From CBDCWT01 sp965223305 (GTDB lineage: Bacteria > Planctomycetota > Planctomycetia > Pirellulales > Pirellulaceae): a stretch of 64,000 nucleotides of DNA. The stretch covers positions 62,001-126,000 of the forward strand of contig CBDCWT010000007.1 of NCBI GenBank assembly GCA_965223305.1. Reading direction: 5' to 3'. The position numbers were made by a program, and so were the translations under genes. Below the pieces are notes generated by a model, which made no database searches, had not been told where the DNA came from, and saw only the letters and a program-made list of their open reading frames with translations. Positions within the stretch are counted from its first letter, which is position 1. Each line of letters starts with the position of its first letter. Shown here piece by piece: positions 25,608-33,486 of the stretch.

Positions 25608-26774
25608 GTGAAATCCAAGCGAACCGCGACAGCTGTAACGATGGTCCTGTTGCTGGCCCTTGTGGTGGCCGGAAGGCTGGGGATCTGGGAACCAGGTACA
25701 GCAGCTGCGCCGCCCGCGGTTGCCGACGCACCGGCCGCAGTTGCCGACGCGCCCGCGCGCATCCGAGTGTCCAACGTGGTCTCGCTGCGAGCCCGTGTTG
25801 ACAAAGAGGTGACGGTCTATGGCCGCGTGGAAAGAACGAACAAGTCGCGCAGCGGCCATCAGTTCCTCAACTTCAGGGATACCGAACTGACGGTAATCTG
25901 CCGGTCCGCGGATGTCGCCAATTTCAAGAATGGGGCTCCGGCCGATCGTTACCGCGGCAAAGATGTCGAGGTGACTGGCCGGCTGGAACTATACAAGGAA
26001 AAGCTGCAAATCCGTTTGCGTGACCCACGCCAGATTCGGATCGTCCAGCCGGAAACCCCGGCAAAGATCGCCGGCGTTGAGTTAAGGGAGATACGGCGGA
26101 ATCACTGGTTGAGCCCCGCGGGTTTGGTTTACAAGGGCTACGATCCCGGCGGCTTGACGCGTGTCGAGCATGTCGAGCGGCATGCGCGCGACATTCCTGA
26201 TCGGGATGGTCCTCATGGCGTGTTCGACGGTGGATCGAGCGTGGCCTTCGCCACGATCGACGAGGCGTGGAAAATCGCACAAAAGAAGCGGCTCAAAGCT
26301 AGAGTCGAGGGCGATCGGAGCTTGTACAACGTGCCCATGGGCAGGCGGGTTGGGTACCTGGGAGGGCGTGTTGGCAAACGGAAAAGACATCCTGCGCTGA
26401 CACGCGTTCAAATCGTGTTTGAAACCGGGAACCAAGAACATTGTCACCGCCTTCCCGAGGGAACGTTGATCATGCGGCCAGAACAGGTGCCTCATCTAGC
26501 CCACTGTGGCTTTTGTGATCAAGGAATGTTGCGCTTGATGCGCTGCAGCGACTGCCAGCAGATCCTGGCAGTCTGTGACGAGTGTGAGTTGATTTGGCAG
26601 GACCTGGAGCAGGTGCGCGAAGATCCCCAGATTCGTGCCCAGGGGGCGCACCCGTACTGCCCGGCGTGTGGAACGAAGCACGCCACCTGGGCGTTGCTCG
26701 ACGAGGAGTCGATCGCCGAGGCGAACCTCAAACATCTCTTCATTCCCCATGGTGGGGAGGAAGAGCGAGCATAG
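25608..26774 (+). CDS. Exported OB-fold and nuclease-like protein, apparently frame-fused to a zinc-ribbon gene
   Basis: As it reads, this is a 388-residue protein with a signal peptide (VTMVLLLALVVAGRLGIW). An OB-fold lies at residues 50-150 (RVSNVVSLRARVDKEVTVYG, then DRYRGKDVEVTGRLELYKEK). A domain at 160-275 follows (WLSPAGLVYKG, RVEHVERHARDIPD, HGVFDGG, LYNVPMGRRVGYLGGRVGKR) that resembles small secreted ribonuclease-type (BECR/EndoU-like) toxin domains. After residue 274 the character changes to a Cys-rich part (CGFC, CSDC, CDEC, CPAC). A one-base shift at about 26430 would restore a natural end (TKNIVTAFPRER, stop at 26467-26469) and leave ATG 26472 starting a 100-residue zinc-ribbon protein. 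I think two genes were fused by a 1-nt insertion. Confidence 0.65.
   Translation: MKSKRTATAVTMVLLLALVVAGRLGIWEPGTAAAPPAVADAPAAVADAPARIRVSNVVSLRARVDKEVTVYGRVERTNKSRSGHQFLNFRDTELTVICRSADVANFKNGAPADRYRGKDVEVTGRLELYKEKLQIRLRDPRQIRIVQPETPAKIAGVELREIRRNHWLSPAGLVYKGYDPGGLTRVEHVERHARDIPDRDGPHGVFDGGSSVAFATIDEAWKIAQKKRLKARVEGDRSLYNVPMGRRVGYLGGRVGKRKRHPALTRVQIVFETGNQEHCHRLPEGTLIMRPEQVPHLAHCGFCDQGMLRLMRCSDCQQILAVCDECELIWQDLEQVREDPQIRAQGAHPYCPACGTKHATWALLDEESIAEANLKHLFIPHGGEEERA
26424..26474 (+). other. Probable +1 frameshift junction
   Basis: Reading in the upstream frame gives ETGNQEHCHRLPEGTL. Skipping one base at about position 26430 gives ETGTKNIVTAFPRER and a TGA at 26467-26469. A fresh ATG at 26472 then starts the zinc-ribbon part, which is in the original frame. 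The '..TAFP' ending is what the upstream domain is expected to have. Confidence 0.6.
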
Positions 26775-27262
26775 TCTTCTTCCCTTGGGGAGAATCGGCC
26801 CAAAGGGCCGCAGAGGGGGGAGCCCCTCGCCGGATGCACTTAGCGCCGCTTGTTCGGGGCTACCGGCTCACCAGAAATCAGCCGGAATGCGTTAGCATCC
26901 GGTTTTGTGAACCGTGGGCTAACGCCCAGCGGCTGATCTGGAGTGTAGCCGAACTCGCCAGAGTTTGGCGGACTACAGAAGGTAGGCCGAAACAAGCGGC
27001 TGGAGAGATATCGATTTCTCGCCAGACGTAGCCGCCGCGCCGTTCCGGCTGGGCCCAGGGCTCGAGGCGTTTCAGTTTTAGCGCGACGCCTAACCAGCCC
27101 CCGCCGGAACGGCGCAGCGGAGAGATCGTACGCAGCCGGATGCACTTAGCGCCGCTTGTTCCGGCCTACCGGCTCACCAGAAATCAGCCGGAATGCGTTA
27201 GCATCCGGTTTTGTGAACCGTGGAGCGTAGCCGAACTCGCCAGAGTTTGGCGGACTGCAGAG
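26775..27262. repeat. Mosaic of dispersed repeats including nested palindrome copy 2
   Basis: The gap contains, in order, family E hairpins (GGCCCAAAGGGCC at about 26800), the CCGTGGGCTAACGCCCAGCGG palindrome near 26915-26936, the AACTCGCCAGAGTT hairpin word (26943-26977), and family B copy 2 (26982-27169). About 84 bp already seen at 26833-26920 then repeats directly (27139-27223), and another AACTCGCCAGAGTT word ends the block (27225-27262). No gene is supported here. Confidence 0.75.
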
Positions 27263-27306
27263 CCCAGTGCGCGCTTGCGACGCGGCCGTCTCGATCTCGA
27301 TCTCGG

Positions 27307-27831
27307 TCACGGTGTGAGGTATCTGAAGAAGTTTCTCAGCGGCTGGCCTGGCACATAGGCCTTTGGCTGGCCTAACAGACCGGCACCGACATAGGATGGG
27401 TAGGCACCGTAGCCGGCGCTGCGTGGCGCGTACGACGGGCGGGCGGTGATGGTGGGCCACTTTCCGGCCAGCCTGCGGTTCATGACAGGGTAGCTGGACG
27501 TGTACGGCGTTGCCTGCTGCCCGTAGTAAGCGGGTTGGTAGAGCGGGGCCGCGTAGCCAGGAGACGTATAGGGATTCGCGTAGACGGGGGGCGCGACCGT
27601 CGTCAGGCCGCCGTAGGATGGAATGGGTTGCGTTTGATAGCTGGGAGGCAGTGCAGGCGCTATCGCAGCCGCCGGCGCCGCGTAGGCGGCCGGGGCATTG
27701 TAGTAGGGCGAATTGTAGGTCGTTCCGTAGCATGGGTTTGCCACCAAGCTGCCGCAACCTTGACCCCAGACCGGCGAGTTGGCGCTGACTACCAGCCCAG
27801 CGCAGGCAAGCACGAGCATCCCGCATCTCAT
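27307..27831 (-). CDS. Small secreted Pro/Tyr/Ala-rich protein
   Basis: A 174-residue protein with a signal peptide (MRCGMLVLACAGLVVSANSPVWG). A low-complexity mature part rich in Tyr, Pro and Ala follows (YNSPYYNAPAAYAAPAAAIAP, PPVYANPYTSPGYAAPLYQP), ending RNFFRYLTP. Such compositions are common among planctomycete surface proteins, and no domain was recognised. AGGAGG 6 nt before ATG 27831 fixes the start. The gene is flanked by repeat DNA on both sides. Confidence 0.65.
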   Translation of the reverse strand: MRCGMLVLACAGLVVSANSPVWGQGCGSLVANPCYGTTYNSPYYNAPAAYAAPAAAIAPALPPSYQTQPIPSYGGLTTVAPPVYANPYTSPGYAAPLYQPAYYGQQATPYTSSYPVMNRRLAGKWPTITARPSYAPRSAGYGAYPSYVGAGLLGQPKAYVPGQPLRNFFRYLTP

Positions 27832-28033
27832 GGCAATCCTCCTGTGTGAAATGGACTGCCTGTTAGCAAAGCAATTTGTATGCCGCCCAGGGTGGCCTCG
27901 CGACGGCACTTTCCTTTAGTCCGGGCAGGATTGGCATTTAGCCCACAGAAAGGAGCTGAATCAAACTCAACTGCTAGCGGTGACGGCCTGTAGGAATTGC
28001 AGGAGCGGCGTCTTCGCCCCTCGCGCATCTTAT

Positions 28034-28207
28034 CCCGAATTATTCATGAGCGATCTGCTGCGAGGTCGTAAGTCCATCCGTGGCTTCGTCACGCGTCACA
28101 ATTCTCCCTCGACGTATTGCTTCAATACGCCAGCGGAAGAATTGCTCGCCTTCCTTGCCACGAACGTACTTACAACCTCTCGCGACGATCTTCATGAATA
28201 ATCCGGG
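28034..28207. mobile_element. MITE-like palindromic element, copy 2
   Basis: The same 174-bp element as at 5333, in inverted orientation, flanked by direct TTAT repeats (28030-28033 and 28208-28211). It differs from copy 1 at only a handful of positions. It lies between the start of the secreted Pro/Tyr-rich gene and the MshEN gene, ending 44 nt before the latter's ATG, and may influence its expression. Confidence 0.85.
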
Positions 28208-28251
28208 TTATCCCACTTGACCTCGGTTTCCTTTTTTTCACCCGAGCAAAC

Positions 28252-28695
28252 ATGGTCCTTTCGACGAGAACTCCCGAAGGCTGGCCAAACAGATGTCCGC
28301 TGTGCGGTAAGGATGTTCGCATCGAGCCTTCACCTGAAACGCTGGATGCACCCTGCCCTCACTGCGGCGGACTTCTCTGGTTCGCTTCCTCTGGTGACGT
28401 TGCTCCGATTCTCGATCCAAGCCGATCACCCAGCGATCTTGTGCCTGCAGATATTGCTGACGACATCAGCATCCCAACCTATCTGCTTGAACTTATCCCG
28501 CATTCGGTTGCGTGGGAAAATCGTGTTCTCCCCGTCGCGGAAACTCGCGAAAGCCTGATCGTTGCTTTGGCCGATCCGACCGACATCGATACCGTTGACA
28601 AGTTGCAGTTCATCCTCAATCGGCGCATCCAGGTGGTCCATGTCGCGGCAGATTGGCTCGACGATCAGCTTCGTCAGCGCTATGGCAATCAGTAA
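28252..28695 (+). CDS. Zinc-ribbon plus GspE-N/MshEN domain protein
   Basis: A 147-residue protein. Residues 15-40 hold two Cys pairs (CPLC and CPHC), a small zinc ribbon. Residues 70-145 match the N-terminal domain of type II secretion/pilus ATPases (ISIPTYLLELIPHSVAWENRVLPVAETRESLIVALADPTDIDTVDKLQFI). In MshE and PilB this domain binds cyclic di-GMP or docks the ATPase. No ATPase follows, so this is a stand-alone sensor or adaptor. Confidence 0.75.
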   Translation: MVLSTRTPEGWPNRCPLCGKDVRIEPSPETLDAPCPHCGGLLWFASSGDVAPILDPSRSPSDLVPADIADDISIPTYLLELIPHSVAWENRVLPVAETRESLIVALADPTDIDTVDKLQFILNRRIQVVHVAADWLDDQLRQRYGNQ

Positions 28696-28762
28696 CAGAC
28701 AGCAAACGCCAAACGAACTACATTAGACCTGGTCCGGCCTGCTACTTCAGAGCCCGGAGAAA

Positions 28763-28916
28763 GTAGGCCGGAACAAGCGGCGGGAGAGCTCTGGCTTCAC
28801 ACTCCGTGAGCGCCGCGCTGTTCCGGCGACGCATCCAACCGGTGTTGCCGGAACAGCGCGGCGTGGGAAAATCGTAGGCACAGGGATGGCTGCTGGCGCC
28901 GCTTGTTCCGGCCTAC
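28763..28916. repeat. Nested palindrome (family B), copy 3
   Basis: A 154-bp element with outer arms GTAGGCCGGAACAAGCGGC and GCCGCTTGTTCCGGCCTAC and inner arms CGCCGCGCTGTTCCGGC and GCCGGAACAGCGCGGCG. It is nearly identical to the block at 29078-29231, so the two form a direct repeat. Confidence 0.8.
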
Positions 28917-28934
28917 CGCTCTGTGCGGTTTCTG

Positions 28935-29040
28935 CAATCCGCCAAACTCTGGCGAGTTCGGCTACGCTGCCAATCAGCCGCTGGGCGTTAGCCCACGGTT
29001 CATCCGAAAACCGGATGCTAACGCATTCCGGCTGATGGCC
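28935..29040. repeat. Dispersed hairpin words between two palindromes
   Basis: Contains CCAAACTCTGGCGAGTTCGG, then CAGCCGCTGGGCGTTAGCCC, then the partner half with GCTAACGCATTCCGGCTGAT. The same modules appear in the same order, or inverted, at 7947, 26876 and 57221. Confidence 0.7.
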
Positions 29041-29077
29041 GTCCTCCCTGGAGTTGCGATTGGCTGTTCGCGAGAAA

Positions 29078-29231
29078 GTAGGCCGGAACAAGCGGCGGGA
29101 GAGCTCTGACTTCACACTCCGTGAGCGCGGCCTGTTCCGGCGACGTATCCAACCGGTGTTGCCGGAACAGCGCGGCGTGGGAAAATCGTAGGCACAGGGA
29201 TGGCTGCTGGGCGCCGCTTGTTCCGGCCTAC
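29078..29231. repeat. Nested palindrome (family B), copy 4
   Basis: A 154-bp near-identical copy of 28763-28916, ending 48 nt before the stop of the antiporter gene. The whole stretch 28696-29278 is repeat DNA with no gene. Confidence 0.8.
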
Positions 29232-29278
29232 CGCTCTGCGTTTGGCAGGCGGACGGCACACGGAGTGTGCCTGCTACC

Positions 29279-30835
29279 TTATTTGGATTCGGCGTTTTTA
29301 CCGAAACCGAGCAGCAGTATGGCCAGCACCACGACGCCGGATGGCAGGAGAAACCAGACCGAAACACCGTAGCCCGTGGGAATCGTCCCGCAGAGGACGG
29401 ACACCGCAGCGACGGCGAGTGCGTAGGGCATCTGTGTGCGGACGTGAGCAATGTGATCGCAGCCGCTGGCCTGCGATGAAAGCACGGTCGTATCGGAGAT
29501 GGGTGAACAGTGATCGCCAAAGATCGCGCCCGCCAGCACGCTGCCAATCGTGGCGATCATCAGCGGATCAGCAGCAGGTCCGATCGCCGCTTCGCCCGAG
29601 AGCATCTGAACCGCAGCGCGGATGACCAAGGGCATTAGGATACCCATTGTGCCCCAACTCGTACCGGTTGCGAAAGCGACCAACGCGGCGAGCAAGAACA
29701 CGACGGTCGGCATCCAGCGGATGTCGATTGTCTGTGCTAAGGTGCCTGCCAGGAATGTCCCCGTGCCCAAGTGCTCGTCGTCGGTCAGTCCGGACAGGGT
29801 CCAGGCCAACCAGAGAATCACCAAGGCTGGCAGTACCTGACGTGCCCCCGCCAGCGCACACTCCCGCGTCTGCTCGAGACTCAGCAGACCCCGCCTGTTG
29901 GCCAACACGACTGCTGTGGCCAGCCCGGCCAGAGCGCCGTAGACGAGGGCTAAGTACGAGTCGCCGCTGCCAAACTGATGGAGCCAACCACGCTCACTGC
30001 TCGGATCGGCGGCCGAGGCCCGTGCTCCAGTGGTGAAGATCAGAGCTACCGTGACCGCCAGCACCGCCACGATGGGCAGCACGGCGTCGAGCCAATGTCC
30101 AGACGCGGCTGAGGTGTCCCCGGTGGCCTCCGCCTTGCGTTTGACGGCCTGACGTTCGGCGCGCGACATCGGCGGTAAGTCTCTGCCCAATAGCGCGACC
30201 AAGGGGACCATGGCCAGTGCCCAGACCACATAGAACCGATACGGAATCGTTGCAATGAAGATTTGCAGTCCATCAACCGGCAACTCGACCTCCGAGAACC
30301 CGTCCCGAATGAAGCCGATCTCGCCGGCCACCCAAGTCGAGATGAGCGCGAGTCCCGCTACCGGTGCCGCCGTGGAATCGACCAGGTAGGCCAGCTTCTC
30401 GCGAGAGATCTTCAGCCGGTCGGTCAGCGGTCGCATAGTGTTACCGAGCAGCAGCGAGTTGGCGTAGTCGTCGAAGAAGACCACCATTCCCAGCAGCCAG
30501 ACGGTTAGCTGCCCACTCCGGCGTGAACGGGCCAAGGGTGACAGGCCCCGCACCAGGGCTTCAAACCCGCCGGCGTGCCGCATCACCCCAACCAAGGCAC
30601 CCATCAAGCTAGTAAAGACGAAGACCCGCAAGTGGTCCGGGTCCACGAGGCTCGGCCACAGATGCTGCTCGCAAACCGCTGCTACGGTTGCAACGGGATT
30701 TCCGCCGGTCAACAGCAGCCCGCCCGCGACGACTCCCGCCAACAGGGAGCTGAAGATGCGGCGTGTGATAATCGCCGACGCGATCGCGACCGTCGGAGCG
30801 AGTAGGCTCAGCCAGCCGTACGGATGTTCGGACAT
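29279..30835 (-). CDS. NhaC-type Na+/H+ antiporter family protein
   Basis: A 518-residue protein with about a dozen membrane segments. Characteristic elements are GMVVFFDDYANSLLLGNTMRPLTDRLKISREKLAYLVDSTAAPVAGL in the first half (an acidic pair in a membrane helix) and ATGTSWGTMGILMPL with AGAIFGDHCSPISDTTVLSSQASGCDHIAHVRTQ in the second. These are hallmarks of NhaC-type sodium/proton antiporters; substrate variation (for example lysine or malate) is known in this superfamily. Its ATG overlaps the end of the histidine kinase gene by 28 nt, so the two are co-transcribed. Confidence 0.85.
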   Translation of the reverse strand: MSEHPYGWLSLLAPTVAIASAIITRRIFSSLLAGVVAGGLLLTGGNPVATVAAVCEQHLWPSLVDPDHLRVFVFTSLMGALVGVMRHAGGFEALVRGLSPLARSRRSGQLTVWLLGMVVFFDDYANSLLLGNTMRPLTDRLKISREKLAYLVDSTAAPVAGLALISTWVAGEIGFIRDGFSEVELPVDGLQIFIATIPYRFYVVWALAMVPLVALLGRDLPPMSRAERQAVKRKAEATGDTSAASGHWLDAVLPIVAVLAVTVALIFTTGARASAADPSSERGWLHQFGSGDSYLALVYGALAGLATAVVLANRRGLLSLEQTRECALAGARQVLPALVILWLAWTLSGLTDDEHLGTGTFLAGTLAQTIDIRWMPTVVFLLAALVAFATGTSWGTMGILMPLVIRAAVQMLSGEAAIGPAADPLMIATIGSVLAGAIFGDHCSPISDTTVLSSQASGCDHIAHVRTQMPYALAVAAVSVLCGTIPTGYGVSVWFLLPSGVVVLAILLLGFGKNAESK

Positions 30836-32238
30836 GTCGTCGGGTCGCTGGGCAGGCGGAGCGTAAACCGTGCGCCGCCGAGTGGGACGTTTTCGACATC
30901 GATTGTGCCGCCGTGCAGCGTGACAATACGCCAGCATTTCGAGAGCCCTAAGCCGAGCCCTCGGCCAGCTTCACGTCCCGAAAAGAAAGGGTCAAACAGA
31001 TGGCGACGCACTTCGTCGGAGATTCCCGGTCCGGTGTCGGTGATCGTCAGTTCGAGCCACTGGTCGTCTTCAACACGCACGCCGCGACCGCAAACTTCAA
31101 CTTGCCCGCCCAGATCAATCGCTTCGATCGAGTTGCGAAGCATCGCCGCAAGAGCCACCGAGAGCTGTTCGTCATCAGCAACCATCTGTGGAGGGAGCGT
31201 CTCGAATCGATGTCGTAAGAGCGTACCCTGGGCCTCTGCCTGAGGCGTTAACTCTCCGATGACTGCCGAGACCAGCTGTTGGACGTCGATTGGCCGCGGA
31301 ACATTCTGCGGCGGTTTGGCGAACAGCATCATGTCGGAGATCATCTCGTGTGCGCGGAAAGCCTGCGCGCCAATCGTCGCCAGCTTTCTCCTGCGGTCGG
31401 GGTCCGTTTCGTCCCGCAGCAGCGTCTGGGCTCGTGTGGAGATGTTCGCCAGAGGGTTGTTGATCTCGTGGCTGGCCCCATAGGCAAGCTGGCGCAGCGA
31501 GGCCAGCTTTTCTTGTTCGAGCACGCGGTCAAAGTCGGACTCCAGCTGACCGAGGCGTCCGCGGACGCGGGCCAGGCGAGGCAGCGCCGCGGCCAGGCTC
31601 GGTTCCGCCGTGGTCGATATCCAGCGGCCGGATACCGCACGCAGCAACTTCTTCTTAGGCGGTCGCCGAGAATGCCGTCGTACGGCGGCGGCGATGGTGG
31701 CCAGAGGCTCACGCAGCGCATGCCCCGATTCGAGCTGCTTAAGTGAATCTGCAAGCCAGCCGGGAAGACATGCTAGCGCCGCTGTACCGGCATCCGAGCG
31801 TTGAGCCCCTGCTAGCCAGCTCGCCGAATTGTGCAGCAAACCCAATAGGTAGGCCGGCGACTTGCGCGCCGCCGACTTCTTGCTCTTGCCGGCGACTGCC
31901 CGGCGGGCCACCGCGACGCTCTGCAGGGCCAGCGGCATCCAAGTTTCTACCAGCGTACGACCGTCCGTAATGGGCTCGCAATCGACCAAGAGCATCTCCG
32001 CGGCTCCGGCGAGCCAGTGGGCGACGTCGACGACAGCGATGTTGGGCTCAAGCTCGTGACCTGCCCGGCAGACGACCCACAGCGCCAGACCCGGCTCCTG
32101 AGGCAAGACGTCAGCGAGATGCGCACACCGAGCGTCCCCATCTTCGAGTAGTCCCCAGGCGAGTTCGGCGGCTCCGCGGACCGAGACCGGAATGCGTGCG
32201 GTGAAGTTGTCGGATCGAAGCTCGGGAAGGAAGAACAT
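30808..32238 (-). CDS. Sensor histidine kinase
   Basis: A 476-residue protein without membrane segments. The N-terminal 220 residues are unrecognised (they begin LPELRSDNFTARIPVSVRGAAELAWG and contain a Lys-rich linker). The HisKA domain has the phospho-acceptor His in LAYGASHEINNPLANI (near residue 258). The ATPase domain has the N-box LRNSIEAIDLGG, ITDTGPGISDEVRRHLFDPFF and RGLGLGLSKCWRIV. It is a cytoplasmic sensor. It overlaps the downstream antiporter gene, and an HTH-receiver regulator lies upstream across a repeat block. Confidence 0.85.
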   Translation of the reverse strand: MFFLPELRSDNFTARIPVSVRGAAELAWGLLEDGDARCAHLADVLPQEPGLALWVVCRAGHELEPNIAVVDVAHWLAGAAEMLLVDCEPITDGRTLVETWMPLALQSVAVARRAVAGKSKKSAARKSPAYLLGLLHNSASWLAGAQRSDAGTAALACLPGWLADSLKQLESGHALREPLATIAAAVRRHSRRPPKKKLLRAVSGRWISTTAEPSLAAALPRLARVRGRLGQLESDFDRVLEQEKLASLRQLAYGASHEINNPLANISTRAQTLLRDETDPDRRRKLATIGAQAFRAHEMISDMMLFAKPPQNVPRPIDVQQLVSAVIGELTPQAEAQGTLLRHRFETLPPQMVADDEQLSVALAAMLRNSIEAIDLGGQVEVCGRGVRVEDDQWLELTITDTGPGISDEVRRHLFDPFFSGREAGRGLGLGLSKCWRIVTLHGGTIDVENVPLGGARFTLRLPSDPTTCPNIRTAG

Positions 32239-32305
32239 GCCCGTGGTAATACCCGGGGGCCAGACGTAGCAATCCGACGCGTGTGGTGAAAACGACGCGT
32301 ACTCA

Positions 32306-32462
32306 AAACCCGAAGCGTGAGCGAGGGAACGATCGGCGATGGTACACCAACTTCTCCCTCGCCCTTTTGGAGCTGCCCGTTTGGCTCAATCGAAACCCGA
32401 AGCGTAAGCGAGGGAAGAACTTGCGATGGTACGCTAACTCCCCCTCGCTTACGCTTCGGGTT
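32306..32462. repeat. Palindrome family F, half copy and full copy
   Basis: A left arm at 32306-32326 (AACCCGAAGCGTGAGCGAGG) is followed by a complete palindrome at 32394-32462 whose 21-bp arms (AACCCGAAGCGTAAGCGAGG plus one base) match perfectly around a 27-nt loop. It separates the response regulator stop from the kinase start and may end transcription or stabilise mRNA ends. Confidence 0.75.
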
Positions 32463-32523
32463 ACGAAAAGCGCGAACGCGCATCGCTTTCCAGCATTCAC
32501 TTCGGCGCGCTGCAACGCTGGGC

Positions 32524-33111
32524 TTAGCCCGTGGCCATCCGTTCCATCTCGAGTAGGTCGCAGGCGCGATCGAGCAGACGATCGACCGCGAACGGCTTTT
32601 GCATGAAGTCGTTCGCGCCCGCCTCCTTCAGATCGGCGATCTTGTCCTGTTCGACCATTCCCGAGATGCAGATGATCTGCACGGCTTCGAGTGAGCTGTC
32701 GCTGCGAACACGCTGGCACACTTCCTTGCCGTTAATGTCGGGTAGCATCACATCCAGAATCACGATATCGGGACGGAACTCCTTGACGAACATGCCAGCG
32801 TCAAAGCCGTTGTTAGCCGTCCGGATGTCGAATCGGCCATCCTTAGCAAAGACGTCAACCAGCAGCTCGACCAGCTCTTCGTCGTCATCGACGATCAGGA
32901 CTTTCCGCCTGCCGCTCTCCAGGGCGTCGGTGGGGATCCCGTTGTCCTTCATGAACTGGAACAGCTGGTCCCGCGGGATTCGCCGAAATCGGCTGCCGGG
33001 CACTCGGAAGCCCTTCAGCGTTCCGTTATCAAAGCACCGAATGATAGTTTGTTGGCTGACCTTGCAGATCCTAGCCGCTTCCCCTGTAGTAAAGACGGTT
33101 TTCGTAGTCAT
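32524..33111 (-). CDS. HTH (excisionase-type) plus receiver-domain regulator
   Basis: A 195-residue protein with the DNA-binding part first: residues 5-60 are a MerR/excisionase-type HTH (TTGEAARICKVSQQTIIRCFDNG, then KGFRVPGSRFRRIPRDQLFQFM). A receiver domain follows (VLIVDDDEELVELLVDVFA, acceptor Asp in IVILDVMLPDING, Lys in FMQKPF). This order is the reverse of most response regulators. ATG 33111 has GGAGGGAAGG upstream. It is likely the partner of the nearby histidine kinase. Confidence 0.85.
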   Translation of the reverse strand: MTTKTVFTTGEAARICKVSQQTIIRCFDNGTLKGFRVPGSRFRRIPRDQLFQFMKDNGIPTDALESGRRKVLIVDDDEELVELLVDVFAKDGRFDIRTANNGFDAGMFVKEFRPDIVILDVMLPDINGKEVCQRVRSDSSLEAVQIICISGMVEQDKIADLKEAGANDFMQKPFAVDRLLDRACDLLEMERMATG

Positions 33112-33486
33112 GTCCGGCACCTTCCCTCCTAGCCGATGGTCGGACCAGCAAAAGGTGAGAGTCCAGAAGCGACGGCCGCGATCCGTCCTCAACCTCCGTG
33201 GAGTGCCACGCGTTGCTAGTCCCTAGCTCCCTCGTTAAACAAGACTTCGCGGCGTGCGTAAACCGCACACCTTTCTGGACTGCTCCAGCCGATCGCTTCG
33301 TCATAAACCTGTCAAGATTACCGATCTTTCACAGACGCCCGAATTATAGCGACCTGCGAGTGACAGTCAATATTGATTGAATCGACATAAGGTGAACGTA
33401 GATTAGAACTTGTGGCTAACTGAACGAAAACGGAAGTTGGACATCGACCGCGGAAGGTGGCGTTCGACGAGCCGTCGCTCGGCGCT
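33112..33486. other. Intergenic stretch without recognised features
   Basis: This stretch between the mnmG stop and the regulator start is less GC-rich than its surroundings near 33320-33420. It should contain the regulator's promoter. No gene, repeat family member or clear hairpin was seen. Confidence 0.4.
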
